From contig DPKV01000034.1 of NCBI GenBank assembly GCA_003542325.1, forward strand, positions 1-6,589: DNA of 6,589 nt, given 5' to 3'. The notes below the pieces were generated by a model, which ran no database searches, was not told the DNA's origin, and saw only the letters and a list, made by a program, of their open reading frames with translations. Made by a program: the position numbers and the translations under genes. The first letter of the stretch is position 1; the number at the start of each line of letters is the position of its first letter. Below are positions 1-6,296 of this stretch, piece by piece. Source of the DNA: Anaerolineaceae bacterium. GTDB lineage: Bacteria; Chloroflexota; Anaerolineae; Anaerolineales; Anaerolineaceae.

Positions 1-3
1 AAT

Positions 4-66
4 CACCCCTTCCCACCCTTCGGGCGCCCTTCCCCTCACCGAGGGGAAGGGCTGGGGATAGGGTTG
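4..66. repeat. GC-rich palindromic (hairpin) element in the leader region
   Basis: A perfect 12-base inverted repeat lies at 26-37 (GCCCTTCCCCTC) and 41-52 (GAGGGGAAGGGC) with a three-base loop ACC. The flanks at about 5-15 (ACCCCTTCCCA) and 53-65 (TGGGGATAGGGTT) are also roughly complementary, so a longer imperfect hairpin is possible. The strands are strongly polarised into C-rich and G-rich halves. No run of T follows on the plus strand, so it is not a standard intrinsic terminator for a gene entering from the left. I infer a dispersed REP- or MITE-like element; copies elsewhere in the genome cannot be seen from this window, so the repeat status is unproven while the palindrome itself is certain. 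Confidence 0.6.
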
Positions 67-136
67 CTTACTGACTATGGCATGCAGAAACCTCTTGGGT
101 GTATTTTGCGATTGCCCTAAATGATTATTGGTTTTC
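67..136. other. Non-coding spacer between palindrome and promoter
   Basis: This stretch separates the GC-rich hairpin from the predicted yraN promoter. I see no reading frame with a convincing start and ribosome binding site, no RNA gene and no strong hairpin in it. It is AT-richer than the palindrome to its left. It may simply be upstream intergenic DNA. Confidence 0.5.
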
Positions 137-165
137 TTGACGGTCATCGTCCTTTAGCGTAGGAT
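137..165 (+). promoter_or_regulatory. Predicted sigma70-type promoter for the yraN-miaA-ligase cluster
   Basis: A -35 box TTGACG (137-142, five of six consensus bases) is separated by 17 bases from a -10 box TAGGAT (160-165, four of six). Transcription would begin near 172, giving a leader of under 20 bases before the yraN start. It is the only good promoter-like pair I see ahead of the three overlapping plus-strand genes. The call rests on consensus matching only. Confidence 0.5.
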
Positions 166-189
166 TAATCAACTCAATATAAAGGAAAA

Positions 190-549
190 ATGACTTATCA
201 AAAACGAATTGGCCATAAAGGCGAGCATATCGCTGCGGAATATTTGAGGGTTAAGGGCTACCGGATTCTCGAGCAGAATTATCATACCCGGTTTGGCGAG
301 ATCGATTTGGTGGCGCAGGAAGGGGACAGTCTGGTCTTTGTGGAAGTTAAAACGCGGACGAATATGGAATTTGGTCTGCCTGAGGCCAGCGTCACGCCGG
401 CGAAACTCGAAAAGATCGAGAACGCGATCCTGCTCTGGCTTCAGGACCATCCCGATTCTCATGATGTGTGGCGGATTGATGTGATCGCGATCTTATTGAA
501 GAAAGATAAAACCGTTGAAGATATCCAACATTTTATTAATGTCCTATGA
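190..549 (+). CDS. yraN: YraN / UPF0102 family protein, predicted PD-(D/E)xK nuclease fold
   Basis: This 119-residue protein is the usual size for UPF0102. Visible hallmarks are the N-terminal helix motif G-E-H-I-A-A-E-Y-L (residues 11-19), the GEIDL motif (36-40), the VEVK motif (51-54) and the C-terminal RIDVIAI stretch (95-101). D39, E52 and K54 fit the active-site pattern of the PD-(D/E)xK nuclease fold, and E13 may be the first acidic residue. The family is widespread in bacteria and resembles Holliday junction resolvases, but its cellular role is poorly defined, so nuclease activity is a fold-based inference. The ATG follows AAAGGA at 181-186 with a rather short spacing. The stop codon overlaps the miaA start by four bases (ATGA, 546-549), which suggests translational coupling. 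All family-defining residues appear intact. Confidence 0.93.
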   Translation: MTYQKRIGHKGEHIAAEYLRVKGYRILEQNYHTRFGEIDLVAQEGDSLVFVEVKTRTNMEFGLPEASVTPAKLEKIENAILLWLQDHPDSHDVWRIDVIAILLKKDKTVEDIQHFINVL

Positions 550-1481
550 ACCTGCCAACCGGTAAACACCCATTGATTGTGATTGTTGGCCCAACGGCGG
601 TGGGCAAAACGTCCGCGTCGATTGAGCTTGCCAAAAGGTTTATGGGTGAGGTTGTGTCTGCTGACTCCAGGCTGCTTTACCGAGGGATGGATATCGGCAC
701 GGCCAAACCGACTTTGGCAGAACGGTGCGGCATTCCTCATCACCTCGTGGATGTGGCTCATCCAGATGAGAACTGGAGCCTGGCGCTTTACCAGCGTGAG
801 GCATATCGGGTGATTGATGATATCCTCTCGAGGAACAAGCTGCCTTTCCTCGTAGGCGGGACCGGTCAGTATATACGTTCGATTATCGAGGGATGGCAGA
901 TACCGCCCCAGAAACCCGATTATGACCTGCGTGACGCCCTGAACCACTGGGCGGATGAGATTGGCGCAGAAGCCCTCTATGAGCGTCTCAAGGCCATTGA
1001 CGCAGACGTCGCTGTCAATATGGATTATCGGAACGTCAGACGGGTGGTCCGGGCGTTGGAAGTCATTTTCAAAACCGGGGAGCGTTTTTCAGATTTACGC
1101 CGCAAGCAGCAATGTCCTTATCAACCGGTGATCCTGGGGATTGAAAGGCCGCGTGAAGAGCTGTATGAGCGGATCGATCAGCGGATTGAAATCATGCTGA
1201 CGCAGGGCTGGGTGGATGAGGTGAAGTTCTTATTAGCGAAGGGGTATCCACCGGATATGCCGACTTTTTCTGCAATTGGCTATGGTGAGGTTATCCAATT
1301 CCTGCAAGACAAGCTGACTTTTGAAGAAGCGATGAGGGCGATAAAACGCAACACCCGCACCTTCGTCCGCCGGCAGGCTAACTGGTTCAAACCGGATGAC
1401 CCGCGGATCACCTGGTTTCCGGCTGATGACGATCTGGTGAACCAAATGGAATCGGAGATCAGGAGAAGAATAAATGAATGA
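546..1481 (+). CDS. miaA: tRNA dimethylallyltransferase MiaA
   Basis: MiaA transfers the dimethylallyl group of DMAPP to N6 of adenosine 37 in tRNAs that read codons starting with U, making i6A37; it acts in the cytoplasm. The 311-residue product is full length. It shows the P-loop GPTAVGKT (15-22), the substrate-binding SADSRLLYRGMDIGTAKP segment (38-55), HHLVDV (65-70), GGTGQY (104-109; many homologues have GGTGLY), DYRNVRRVVRALEV (160-173), AIGYGEVI (243-250) and the C-terminal RRQANWF (275-281). D40, the residue expected to activate the adenosine, is present. No clear Shine-Dalgarno sequence precedes the start; initiation probably depends on coupling to yraN through the ATGA overlap. Its 3' end carries the ribosome binding site of the next gene and overlaps it by eight bases. 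No sign of damage. Confidence 0.97.
   Translation: MNLPTGKHPLIVIVGPTAVGKTSASIELAKRFMGEVVSADSRLLYRGMDIGTAKPTLAERCGIPHHLVDVAHPDENWSLALYQREAYRVIDDILSRNKLPFLVGGTGQYIRSIIEGWQIPPQKPDYDLRDALNHWADEIGAEALYERLKAIDADVAVNMDYRNVRRVVRALEVIFKTGERFSDLRRKQQCPYQPVILGIERPREELYERIDQRIEIMLTQGWVDEVKFLLAKGYPPDMPTFSAIGYGEVIQFLQDKLTFEEAMRAIKRNTRTFVRRQANWFKPDDPRITWFPADDDLVNQMESEIRRRINE
1461..1468 (+). promoter_or_regulatory. Ribosome binding site inside miaA that fixes the acyl-CoA ligase start
   Basis: AGGAGAAG lies within the last codons of miaA, and its GGAG core (1462-1465) is eight bases before the ATG at 1474. It supports that ATG over the out-of-frame ATG at 1478 and gives the ligase its own initiation signal as well as coupling to miaA. 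Confidence 0.75.
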
Positions 1482-3093
1482 TTCAAGGAAACCCTGGCTA
1501 AGTCATTATGACGAAGGCGTTCCGGCTGTAATTGACCTGCCGGATGTTTCACTGGTGGATGTGTTCAAGAACGCCGTGGCCTCCTACGGCGATGTAACCT
1601 GCCTGATTTGCAAGGATGTGTCGATGACCTATAATACGGTCGATGATCTCTCCGACCGGATGGCGAGGTTTTTACTGACTCAGGGTTTACAAAAAGGCGA
1701 CCGGGTGGGGATATTCCTGCCAAATACACCTGAATTTGTGATCAGTTACTACGGCATTTTGAAGGCAGGCGGTGTGGTGATGGCGATAAACCCAGCTTTC
1801 CGCCCTGGCGAAGTAAAAAGCCAGGCAGCCGAATCCGGGATTCGTTTCCTGATTCTTTCGGGAAGCGATTATCAACAAATCAAAATTGTTCAACCGGAAA
1901 CAGGCATTCAGCAGTTCATAATTATTGGCGAAGACAATGGAGAATTACCGGACAATGACCTGACCTGGGATGCAATGTTAAGAGATAACGTCCAGGGACC
2001 AGCTTTGAAACACTCTGTGAGTCCGAATGACCCGGCTGTGTTTCAATACTCCGGGGGAACGACCGGCACACCCAAGTGCGCGATTGGCTTGCATCGCAAC
2101 CTGGTTGCGAATGTACTCCAATTCAGTCACTGGCTGGTCAACACGAGACCCGGCGAAGAAACCGTGCTGGTCGCCATTCCCATCTATCATGTTTATGGAA
2201 TGGTGCTGGGGATGAACCTTGCCGTTTGGATGGGTGCACGCATGGTGCTGATCCCTGATCCCCGTGATCTGGTTGGTCTTTTGGAAGCAATTCAAAAATA
2301 TCAGGCGACGATATTTCCCGGTGTCCCGAATATCTATGCGGCCATCAATCGCTCCCCGGCAGTCATGGAGGGTCAATACGACCTATCTTCAATCAAGGCT
2401 TGCATTTCCGGGTCTACGACCTTGCCTCTGAAAGTAAAACAGGCCTTCGAGGCCTTGACCAACGGGCATCTTGTGGAAGGGTATGGTCTCTCAGAAGCGC
2501 CCACGGCGACGCACTGCAATCCGATCCTGGGTGAGAACCGGGATGGTTCGATTGGGTTGCCTCTTCCCGGTGTGGATTGTAAAATTGTTGACCTTGAACA
2601 AGGCACCCGGAGTGTGGGTGCTGACGGGGTTGGGGAATTGATTATTCGCGGCCCGCAGATCATGGCCGGTTATCACGATCAGCCGGAAGAAACGAAATTA
2701 GTCCTGCGTGATGGATGGTTGTTTACGGGAGATGTCGCCCGGATGGATTCGGACGGGTATTTCTATCTCGTGGACCGAAAAAAGGATGTGATCAAGGTGG
2801 GTGGGTTTCAGGTGTGGCCCAAAGAGATCGAGGCCGTTCTGATGAGCCATCCGAAGGTCAGCGAGGCGGCCGTCGCCGGCGTTCTGGATGAAGAAGGCGC
2901 AGAAGTTGCCAAAGCGTGGATCGTCCCAAAGACAGGGGAATTTGTAATGGAGGATGAGCTGCGGATGTTTTGCGCCAACGACCTGACCCGGTACAAGATC
3001 CCGAAATATTTCGAATTCCGGGAAGGCTTACCCCGGACTACCGTGGGCAAGGTGCTTCGACGAGTTTTGGCTGAAGAACATCGATCTAAATAG
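1474..3093 (+). CDS. AMP-forming acyl-CoA synthetase (FadD-like, ANL superfamily)
   Basis: The 539-residue protein belongs to the adenylate-forming ANL superfamily, which activates a carboxylic acid with ATP to an acyl-AMP and then makes the CoA thioester. The core motifs occur in order: P-loop-like YSGGTTGTPK (192-201), IPIYHVYGM (236-243), YGLSE (337-341), TGD (418-420) with D420 as the ribose-binding aspartate, the hinge DRKKDVIKVGG (434-444), the GFQVWPKEIE stretch (444-453) typical of fatty-acyl-CoA ligases, and PRTTVGKVLRR (520-530) with K526 as the expected adenylation lysine. The SGG form of the P-loop and the HVYGM motif resemble long- or medium-chain fatty acid ligases such as FadD, but the true substrate cannot be read from sequence. 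C202 stands where glycine usually follows the P-loop lysine. There is no signal peptide or membrane helix. It is the last gene of the plus-strand cluster and ends just before a terminator. Confidence 0.92.
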   Translation: MNDSRKPWLSHYDEGVPAVIDLPDVSLVDVFKNAVASYGDVTCLICKDVSMTYNTVDDLSDRMARFLLTQGLQKGDRVGIFLPNTPEFVISYYGILKAGGVVMAINPAFRPGEVKSQAAESGIRFLILSGSDYQQIKIVQPETGIQQFIIIGEDNGELPDNDLTWDAMLRDNVQGPALKHSVSPNDPAVFQYSGGTTGTPKCAIGLHRNLVANVLQFSHWLVNTRPGEETVLVAIPIYHVYGMVLGMNLAVWMGARMVLIPDPRDLVGLLEAIQKYQATIFPGVPNIYAAINRSPAVMEGQYDLSSIKACISGSTTLPLKVKQAFEALTNGHLVEGYGLSEAPTATHCNPILGENRDGSIGLPLPGVDCKIVDLEQGTRSVGADGVGELIIRGPQIMAGYHDQPEETKLVLRDGWLFTGDVARMDSDGYFYLVDRKKDVIKVGGFQVWPKEIEAVLMSHPKVSEAAVAGVLDEEGAEVAKAWIVPKTGEFVMEDELRMFCANDLTRYKIPKYFEFREGLPRTTVGKVLRRVLAEEHRSK

Positions 3094-3101
3094 TAAACAA
3101 A

Positions 3102-3134
3102 AAAAGGCTGCGATTGGGGTTATCGCAGCCTTTT
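3102..3134. terminator. Bidirectional intrinsic terminator between convergent genes
   Basis: A perfect 13-base stem pairs 3102-3114 (AAAAGGCTGCGAT) with 3122-3134 (ATCGCAGCCTTTT) around a seven-base loop TGGGGTT. On the plus strand the stem ends in four T, serving the acyl-CoA ligase, which stops at 3093. On the minus strand the A tract at 3095-3105 becomes a longer U tract, giving a stronger terminator for ftsH, which stops at 3151. It fills most of the 57-base gap between the two convergent genes. Confidence 0.9.
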
Positions 3135-3150
3135 GAATCTTGAATAATGA

Positions 3151-5007
3151 TCAGATTTTGACGGGAATACCGCCATTTTTGTCTACGGGTGTCGGGAATA
3201 TTTTATGGAATTCCTGTGCATCCATGGTTTCTTCTTCCAACAACCGTTCAGCGATATTATCCAGTTCTTTCCGATATTGGGTCAGGATGGATTTCGCTTT
3301 TTCATATGCGTTTTGGATAAGCTCCTGGATTGCCCTGTCAATCTTTTCCGCGATATGTTCTGAATAATCGCGCTGTTCAGAAATTTCACGTCCAAGGAAG
3401 ACCAGTTCTTCCTGTTTTCCGTAAACCATGGGGCCGAGTTCGCTGCTCATCCCTAGGCGGGTGACCATAGTACGGGCAAGCTTGGTGACCCGTTCCAGAT
3501 CGTTTGAAGCACCTGAAGTAATATCATTAAATACGATTTCTTCAGCAGCGCGGCCGCCTAAAAGGCCGATCATGTCGCTCATCATTTGTCCACGGGATTT
3601 AAGCATCCGATCTTCCTCCGGGAAAGCGATCGTATAACCACCCGCTTCACCGCGGGAGATGATGGAGACTTTTTGGACCGTATCCGCTTCCGGAAGGGCA
3701 TTAATGACGACGGCATGTCCAGCTTCATGGTAAGCGATAATTTTCTTTTCGTTGGGATTAATCAACCGACTCTTGCGTTCCGGACCGGCGATTACACGCT
3801 CAATGGCTTCCATGAATTCGTCTTGTTCGATGATTTTCTTGTCCCGACGGGCAGCCAGGATGGCTGCTTCGTTGACCAGGTTCTCAATATCTGCCCCAAC
3901 GAAGCCTGGCGTGGAACGGGCGACATCATTAAGATCTACATCCGGTGATACAGGTTTGCCCTTGATGTGCACATTGAGAATCTCTTCCCGGCCTTTGATG
4001 TCAGGCCGGTCCAGGACTACACGCCGGTCAAAACGACCGGGCCGGAGCAGGGCTGGGTCAAGGATGTCCGGTCTGTTTGTGGCTGCAATGATGATGACAT
4101 TCGTATCCGTATCGAAACCATCCATTTCGACCAGTAACTGGTTGAGGGTTTGCTCACGTTCGTCATGACTTCCGCCTAAACCTGCACCACGATGACGGCC
4201 AACGGCATCAATTTCGTCCACAAAGACGATAGCAGGCGAATGACGTTTGGCCTGTTCGAACAGGTCACGTACGCGGCTGGCACCTACACCCACGAACATT
4301 TCCACGAATTCAGAACCGGAGATAGAGAAGAAGGGTACCCCAGCTTCGCCGGATACGGCTTTCGCCATCAGGGTTTTCCCAGTGCCGGGAGCACCGACCA
4401 GGAGGACTCCCTTGGGGATTCTCGCACCGAGGGCGATGAATTTCTGCGGCTCTCGCAGGAATTCCACAACTTCCCTTAACTCTTCTTTGGATTCATCCAC
4501 ACCGGCTACGTCCTCAAACGTTACTGTTGGATGATCTCCGGAGAACATTCTTGCCCGTGATTTACCAAAGGAGATCGCTGCATTGTTGTTACCCTGAGCC
4601 TGTCTGAAGATGAAGAAGAGCATTCCGATTAGGATCAGGAACGGCAGAAAATAGCTGACCATGGATAAAAGTTCCATGAACGCGCTTGGGAGCAGGATGG
4701 CAACGGTCAGGTTTTCCGCAGAGAGCTCTTCCGGGGTGACGCCAAGGTCAACCAATTGTGAGATGAGGGACGTGTTGGGTTCCTTGGTGGATACTTTCAC
4801 AGTATCACTGTTGTAATAGGTGATTTCAAGGCGGCTGTCGTTTTCGACGATCGATTTAACAATGCCCGCTTTGATATCAGACGCTAATTCGTTTATTGCG
4901 ATTTCGTCTACCCCTGCTTGCTGTTGGTTCACGGTAAAGAAAACCATTGCTATGATGGCAGTAAACAACAGCAAATAGATGATATACGATTGATTTCTTG
5001 CTTTCAC
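3151..5007 (-). CDS. ftsH: ATP-dependent zinc metalloprotease FtsH
   Basis: FtsH is a membrane-anchored hexameric AAA+ protease that extracts and degrades misassembled membrane proteins and some short-lived cytosolic regulators. The 618-residue product has an N-terminal membrane helix (about 8-26), an extracytoplasmic domain (about 27-110), a second helix (about 113-134), then the AAA+ module: Walker A GAPGTGKT (205-212), pore-loop MFVGVG (237-242), Walker B VFVDEID (261-267) and the second region of homology with arginine fingers R322 and R325. The protease domain has HEAGH (427-431; H427 and H431 bind zinc, E428 is catalytic) and D503 in GASND as third zinc ligand. The start codon is GTG (5005-5007), preceded by GGAGG; the ATG two bases upstream is out of frame and is followed at once by TGA. 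It has its own promoter in the 98-base gap after the HAD-DinB gene. All catalytic residues are intact. Confidence 0.98.
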   Translation of the reverse strand: MKARNQSYIIYLLLFTAIIAMVFFTVNQQQAGVDEIAINELASDIKAGIVKSIVENDSRLEITYYNSDTVKVSTKEPNTSLISQLVDLGVTPEELSAENLTVAILLPSAFMELLSMVSYFLPFLILIGMLFFIFRQAQGNNNAAISFGKSRARMFSGDHPTVTFEDVAGVDESKEELREVVEFLREPQKFIALGARIPKGVLLVGAPGTGKTLMAKAVSGEAGVPFFSISGSEFVEMFVGVGASRVRDLFEQAKRHSPAIVFVDEIDAVGRHRGAGLGGSHDEREQTLNQLLVEMDGFDTDTNVIIIAATNRPDILDPALLRPGRFDRRVVLDRPDIKGREEILNVHIKGKPVSPDVDLNDVARSTPGFVGADIENLVNEAAILAARRDKKIIEQDEFMEAIERVIAGPERKSRLINPNEKKIIAYHEAGHAVVINALPEADTVQKVSIISRGEAGGYTIAFPEEDRMLKSRGQMMSDMIGLLGGRAAEEIVFNDITSGASNDLERVTKLARTMVTRLGMSSELGPMVYGKQEELVFLGREISEQRDYSEHIAEKIDRAIQELIQNAYEKAKSILTQYRKELDNIAERLLEEETMDAQEFHKIFPTPVDKNGGIPVKI

Positions 5008-5012
5008 ATAGT

Positions 5013-5017
5013 CCTCC
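5013..5017 (-). promoter_or_regulatory. Strong Shine-Dalgarno sequence that selects the GTG start of ftsH
   Basis: The minus strand reads GGAGG here, five bases before the GTG at 5005-5007. The overlapping ATG at 5007-5009 cannot encode FtsH because it reads ATG-TGA. The position of this site and the conserved charged N-terminus (M-K-A-R-N) ahead of the first membrane helix support the GTG. Confidence 0.85.
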
Positions 5018-5056
5018 AGATCAATAATAATTCCTGATCAAAGATAATTGCACCGA

Positions 5057-5069
5057 TGGTATTATACCA
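5057..5069. repeat. Short palindrome overlapping the ftsH -10 box
   Basis: Arms TGGTAT (5057-5062) and ATACCA (5064-5069) are perfectly inverted around one central base and cover the -10 hexamer. A second inverted pair, ATTCCTGA (5030-5037) and TCAGGAAT (5078-5085), brackets the promoter core and start point. Either could be a regulator site, but short inverted repeats also arise by chance in a promoter of this composition. Confidence 0.35.
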
Positions 5070-5090
5070 ACCTTAGTTCAGGAATCACAA
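5061..5090 (-). promoter_or_regulatory. Predicted sigma70-type promoter of ftsH with extended -10
   Basis: On the minus strand a perfect -10 box TATAAT (5061-5066) is preceded by TGG, making an extended -10 (TGn). A -35 box TTGTGA (5085-5090, four of six bases) is 18 bases upstream. Transcription would start near 5053-5055, leaving a leader of roughly 45-50 bases before the GTG. The whole promoter sits between the HAD-DinB stop codon (5106) and ftsH, so ftsH need not depend on read-through. Confidence 0.7.
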
Positions 5091-5105
5091 TCGTTATGTA
5101 AAAGA

Positions 5106-6296
5106 TTAATAAATTTTATAGAAATCAAGCAGGCCTTTGCACTGTCGAAGATGGATCCTGTCATGTCTGGCTGTAAACGCAACCAACTCGCTGACCGTCG
5201 CATAGCTAAAGATCGTATGCTGAATGGTGGTCTGGAATAAGCCCTTTTGGTCAATTTCCTCAAAGCAAAACAATGATTTCTTTCTGGCAGTGACGAATTT
5301 TTCCCACGCTTCAGTGATCGATCGGCAATGATATTGTCTATCCACCGCCCATTGGCTGATATCAGGCGCGGACAGGAGGATAGAGGGATCACTCAGTAAC
5401 TGCTGCCATTGCGGCAGGTAGACTTCTGCTTCCATATCTGCCATATGCCAAAGAACTTCCGTCATATTCCACTCAGCAGGAGAAGACTTTACTGTGAACG
5501 CCGTCCCATTGTTCTCCTTGATCCAACTATCCAAAACGGCTGGTGTGGATCTGAGGATGGCGTTGTTGACTTCGGGTGTGTTAACTAGCTCAACGGGTGC
5601 CCGAGAGGTTATTTCTGGAAGCCAGGATTTAACTGCACTTAAGGATCCGTGGGGACGGCCAGGATTGTCCTCAGGCGGGTTGATCCAAAAGGTTGGGAAA
5701 CCCATGGTTTCCATCGGCAGTAAATCATGGGTGAGGCTATCCCCGACCATGATGACATGACCTTCCGGCCAGCCCAATCGGCCCAGACATTCAGCGTAAT
5801 ACGTCAGGTTGGGTTTTGTAAAGTGGAAATTGTCAAACGAGGAGAAGAACTCGAAGTCTTCCGGATGTACACCTGCCCAATTGATGCGCTGACGTGTGGC
5901 AGTCTCTGGAAAGAGCGGATTGGTAGCGATGGCCATCTGTGCTCCCTGGCTCCTGCACCAATCGATCAGGTCGAGAACGCCCGGAACTTGCCCTGTCACC
6001 GCCTGGAGATTTGGGTATTCATCCCGGTAAAACTTTGTCAGGGTTTCGGTGTTCTCTCCCTCTGTTGTGCTGAGGGGAGGGTAGAAGTTTTGGGAAAAGA
6101 TTTCATGCAAACCGATGGATGGATCTTGATTCGCTTCCATCTGAGCCACTGCGAATTGGATCTGTTGGGCAATCTGCTTGGGAGAGGCGAGATTGGAGAA
6201 TGTCTGCCCGAGGCTACCAAAGTAGGCCGGGATAAATTCGGGCATATTCGTGTGAAGGAGGGTATCGTCCAGGTCAAACAAAACAGTCAGTGTCAT
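5106..6296 (-). CDS. HAD-superfamily hydrolase fused to a C-terminal DinB-like domain
   Basis: The 396-residue protein has two parts. Residues 1 to about 230 form a HAD hydrolase: motif I DLDDT (8-12, nucleophile D8 and acid/base D10), motif II T125 in AIATNP, motif III K161 in FTKPN, and motif IV GDSLTHD (185-191), with a cap region in between; a phosphatase-type activity on a small phosphorylated compound is likely, substrate unknown. Residues about 236-396 look like a four-helix DinB/YfiT-type metalloenzyme domain: H284 in LWHMADMEAE and H378/H382 in RHDRIHLRQ fit the three-histidine metal site; some relatives are thiol-dependent transferases. I chose the ATG at 6296 because it overlaps the upstream stop codon (ATGA) and places the hydrophobic strand TVLFDLDDT next to the N-terminus. 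In-frame ATGs at 6332 and 6341 would add residues that merely overlap the preceding gene. The Shine-Dalgarno sequence is weak, so coupling is probable. Confidence 0.85.
   Translation of the reverse strand: MTLTVLFDLDDTLLHTNMPEFIPAYFGSLGQTFSNLASPKQIAQQIQFAVAQMEANQDPSIGLHEIFSQNFYPPLSTTEGENTETLTKFYRDEYPNLQAVTGQVPGVLDLIDWCRSQGAQMAIATNPLFPETATRQRINWAGVHPEDFEFFSSFDNFHFTKPNLTYYAECLGRLGWPEGHVIMVGDSLTHDLLPMETMGFPTFWINPPEDNPGRPHGSLSAVKSWLPEITSRAPVELVNTPEVNNAILRSTPAVLDSWIKENNGTAFTVKSSPAEWNMTEVLWHMADMEAEVYLPQWQQLLSDPSILLSAPDISQWAVDRQYHCRSITEAWEKFVTARKKSLFCFEEIDQKGLFQTTIQHTIFSYATVSELVAFTARHDRIHLRQCKGLLDFYKIY

Noticed and set aside
26..52. GC-rich hairpin as an intrinsic terminator of a gene to the left
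   Set aside because: The stem is strong, but GCTGGGGATAGGG follows on the plus strand rather than a T run, and no coding end is visible in the window.
459..947. 162-codon minus-strand frame opposite yraN and miaA
   Set aside because: It is antisense to two well-supported genes and its product resembles no family; the opposite strand explains the openness.
3752..4534. Overlapping plus-strand open frames within ftsH
   Set aside because: They are shadows of the strongly conserved ftsH AAA+ region, rich in Ser/Arg as expected for antisense translation.
5106..6296. HAD and DinB parts as two genes merged by a sequencing error
   Set aside because: The frame is continuous through the linker (about residues 215-240), and I see no start codon with a ribosome binding site there; a fusion is the simplest reading.
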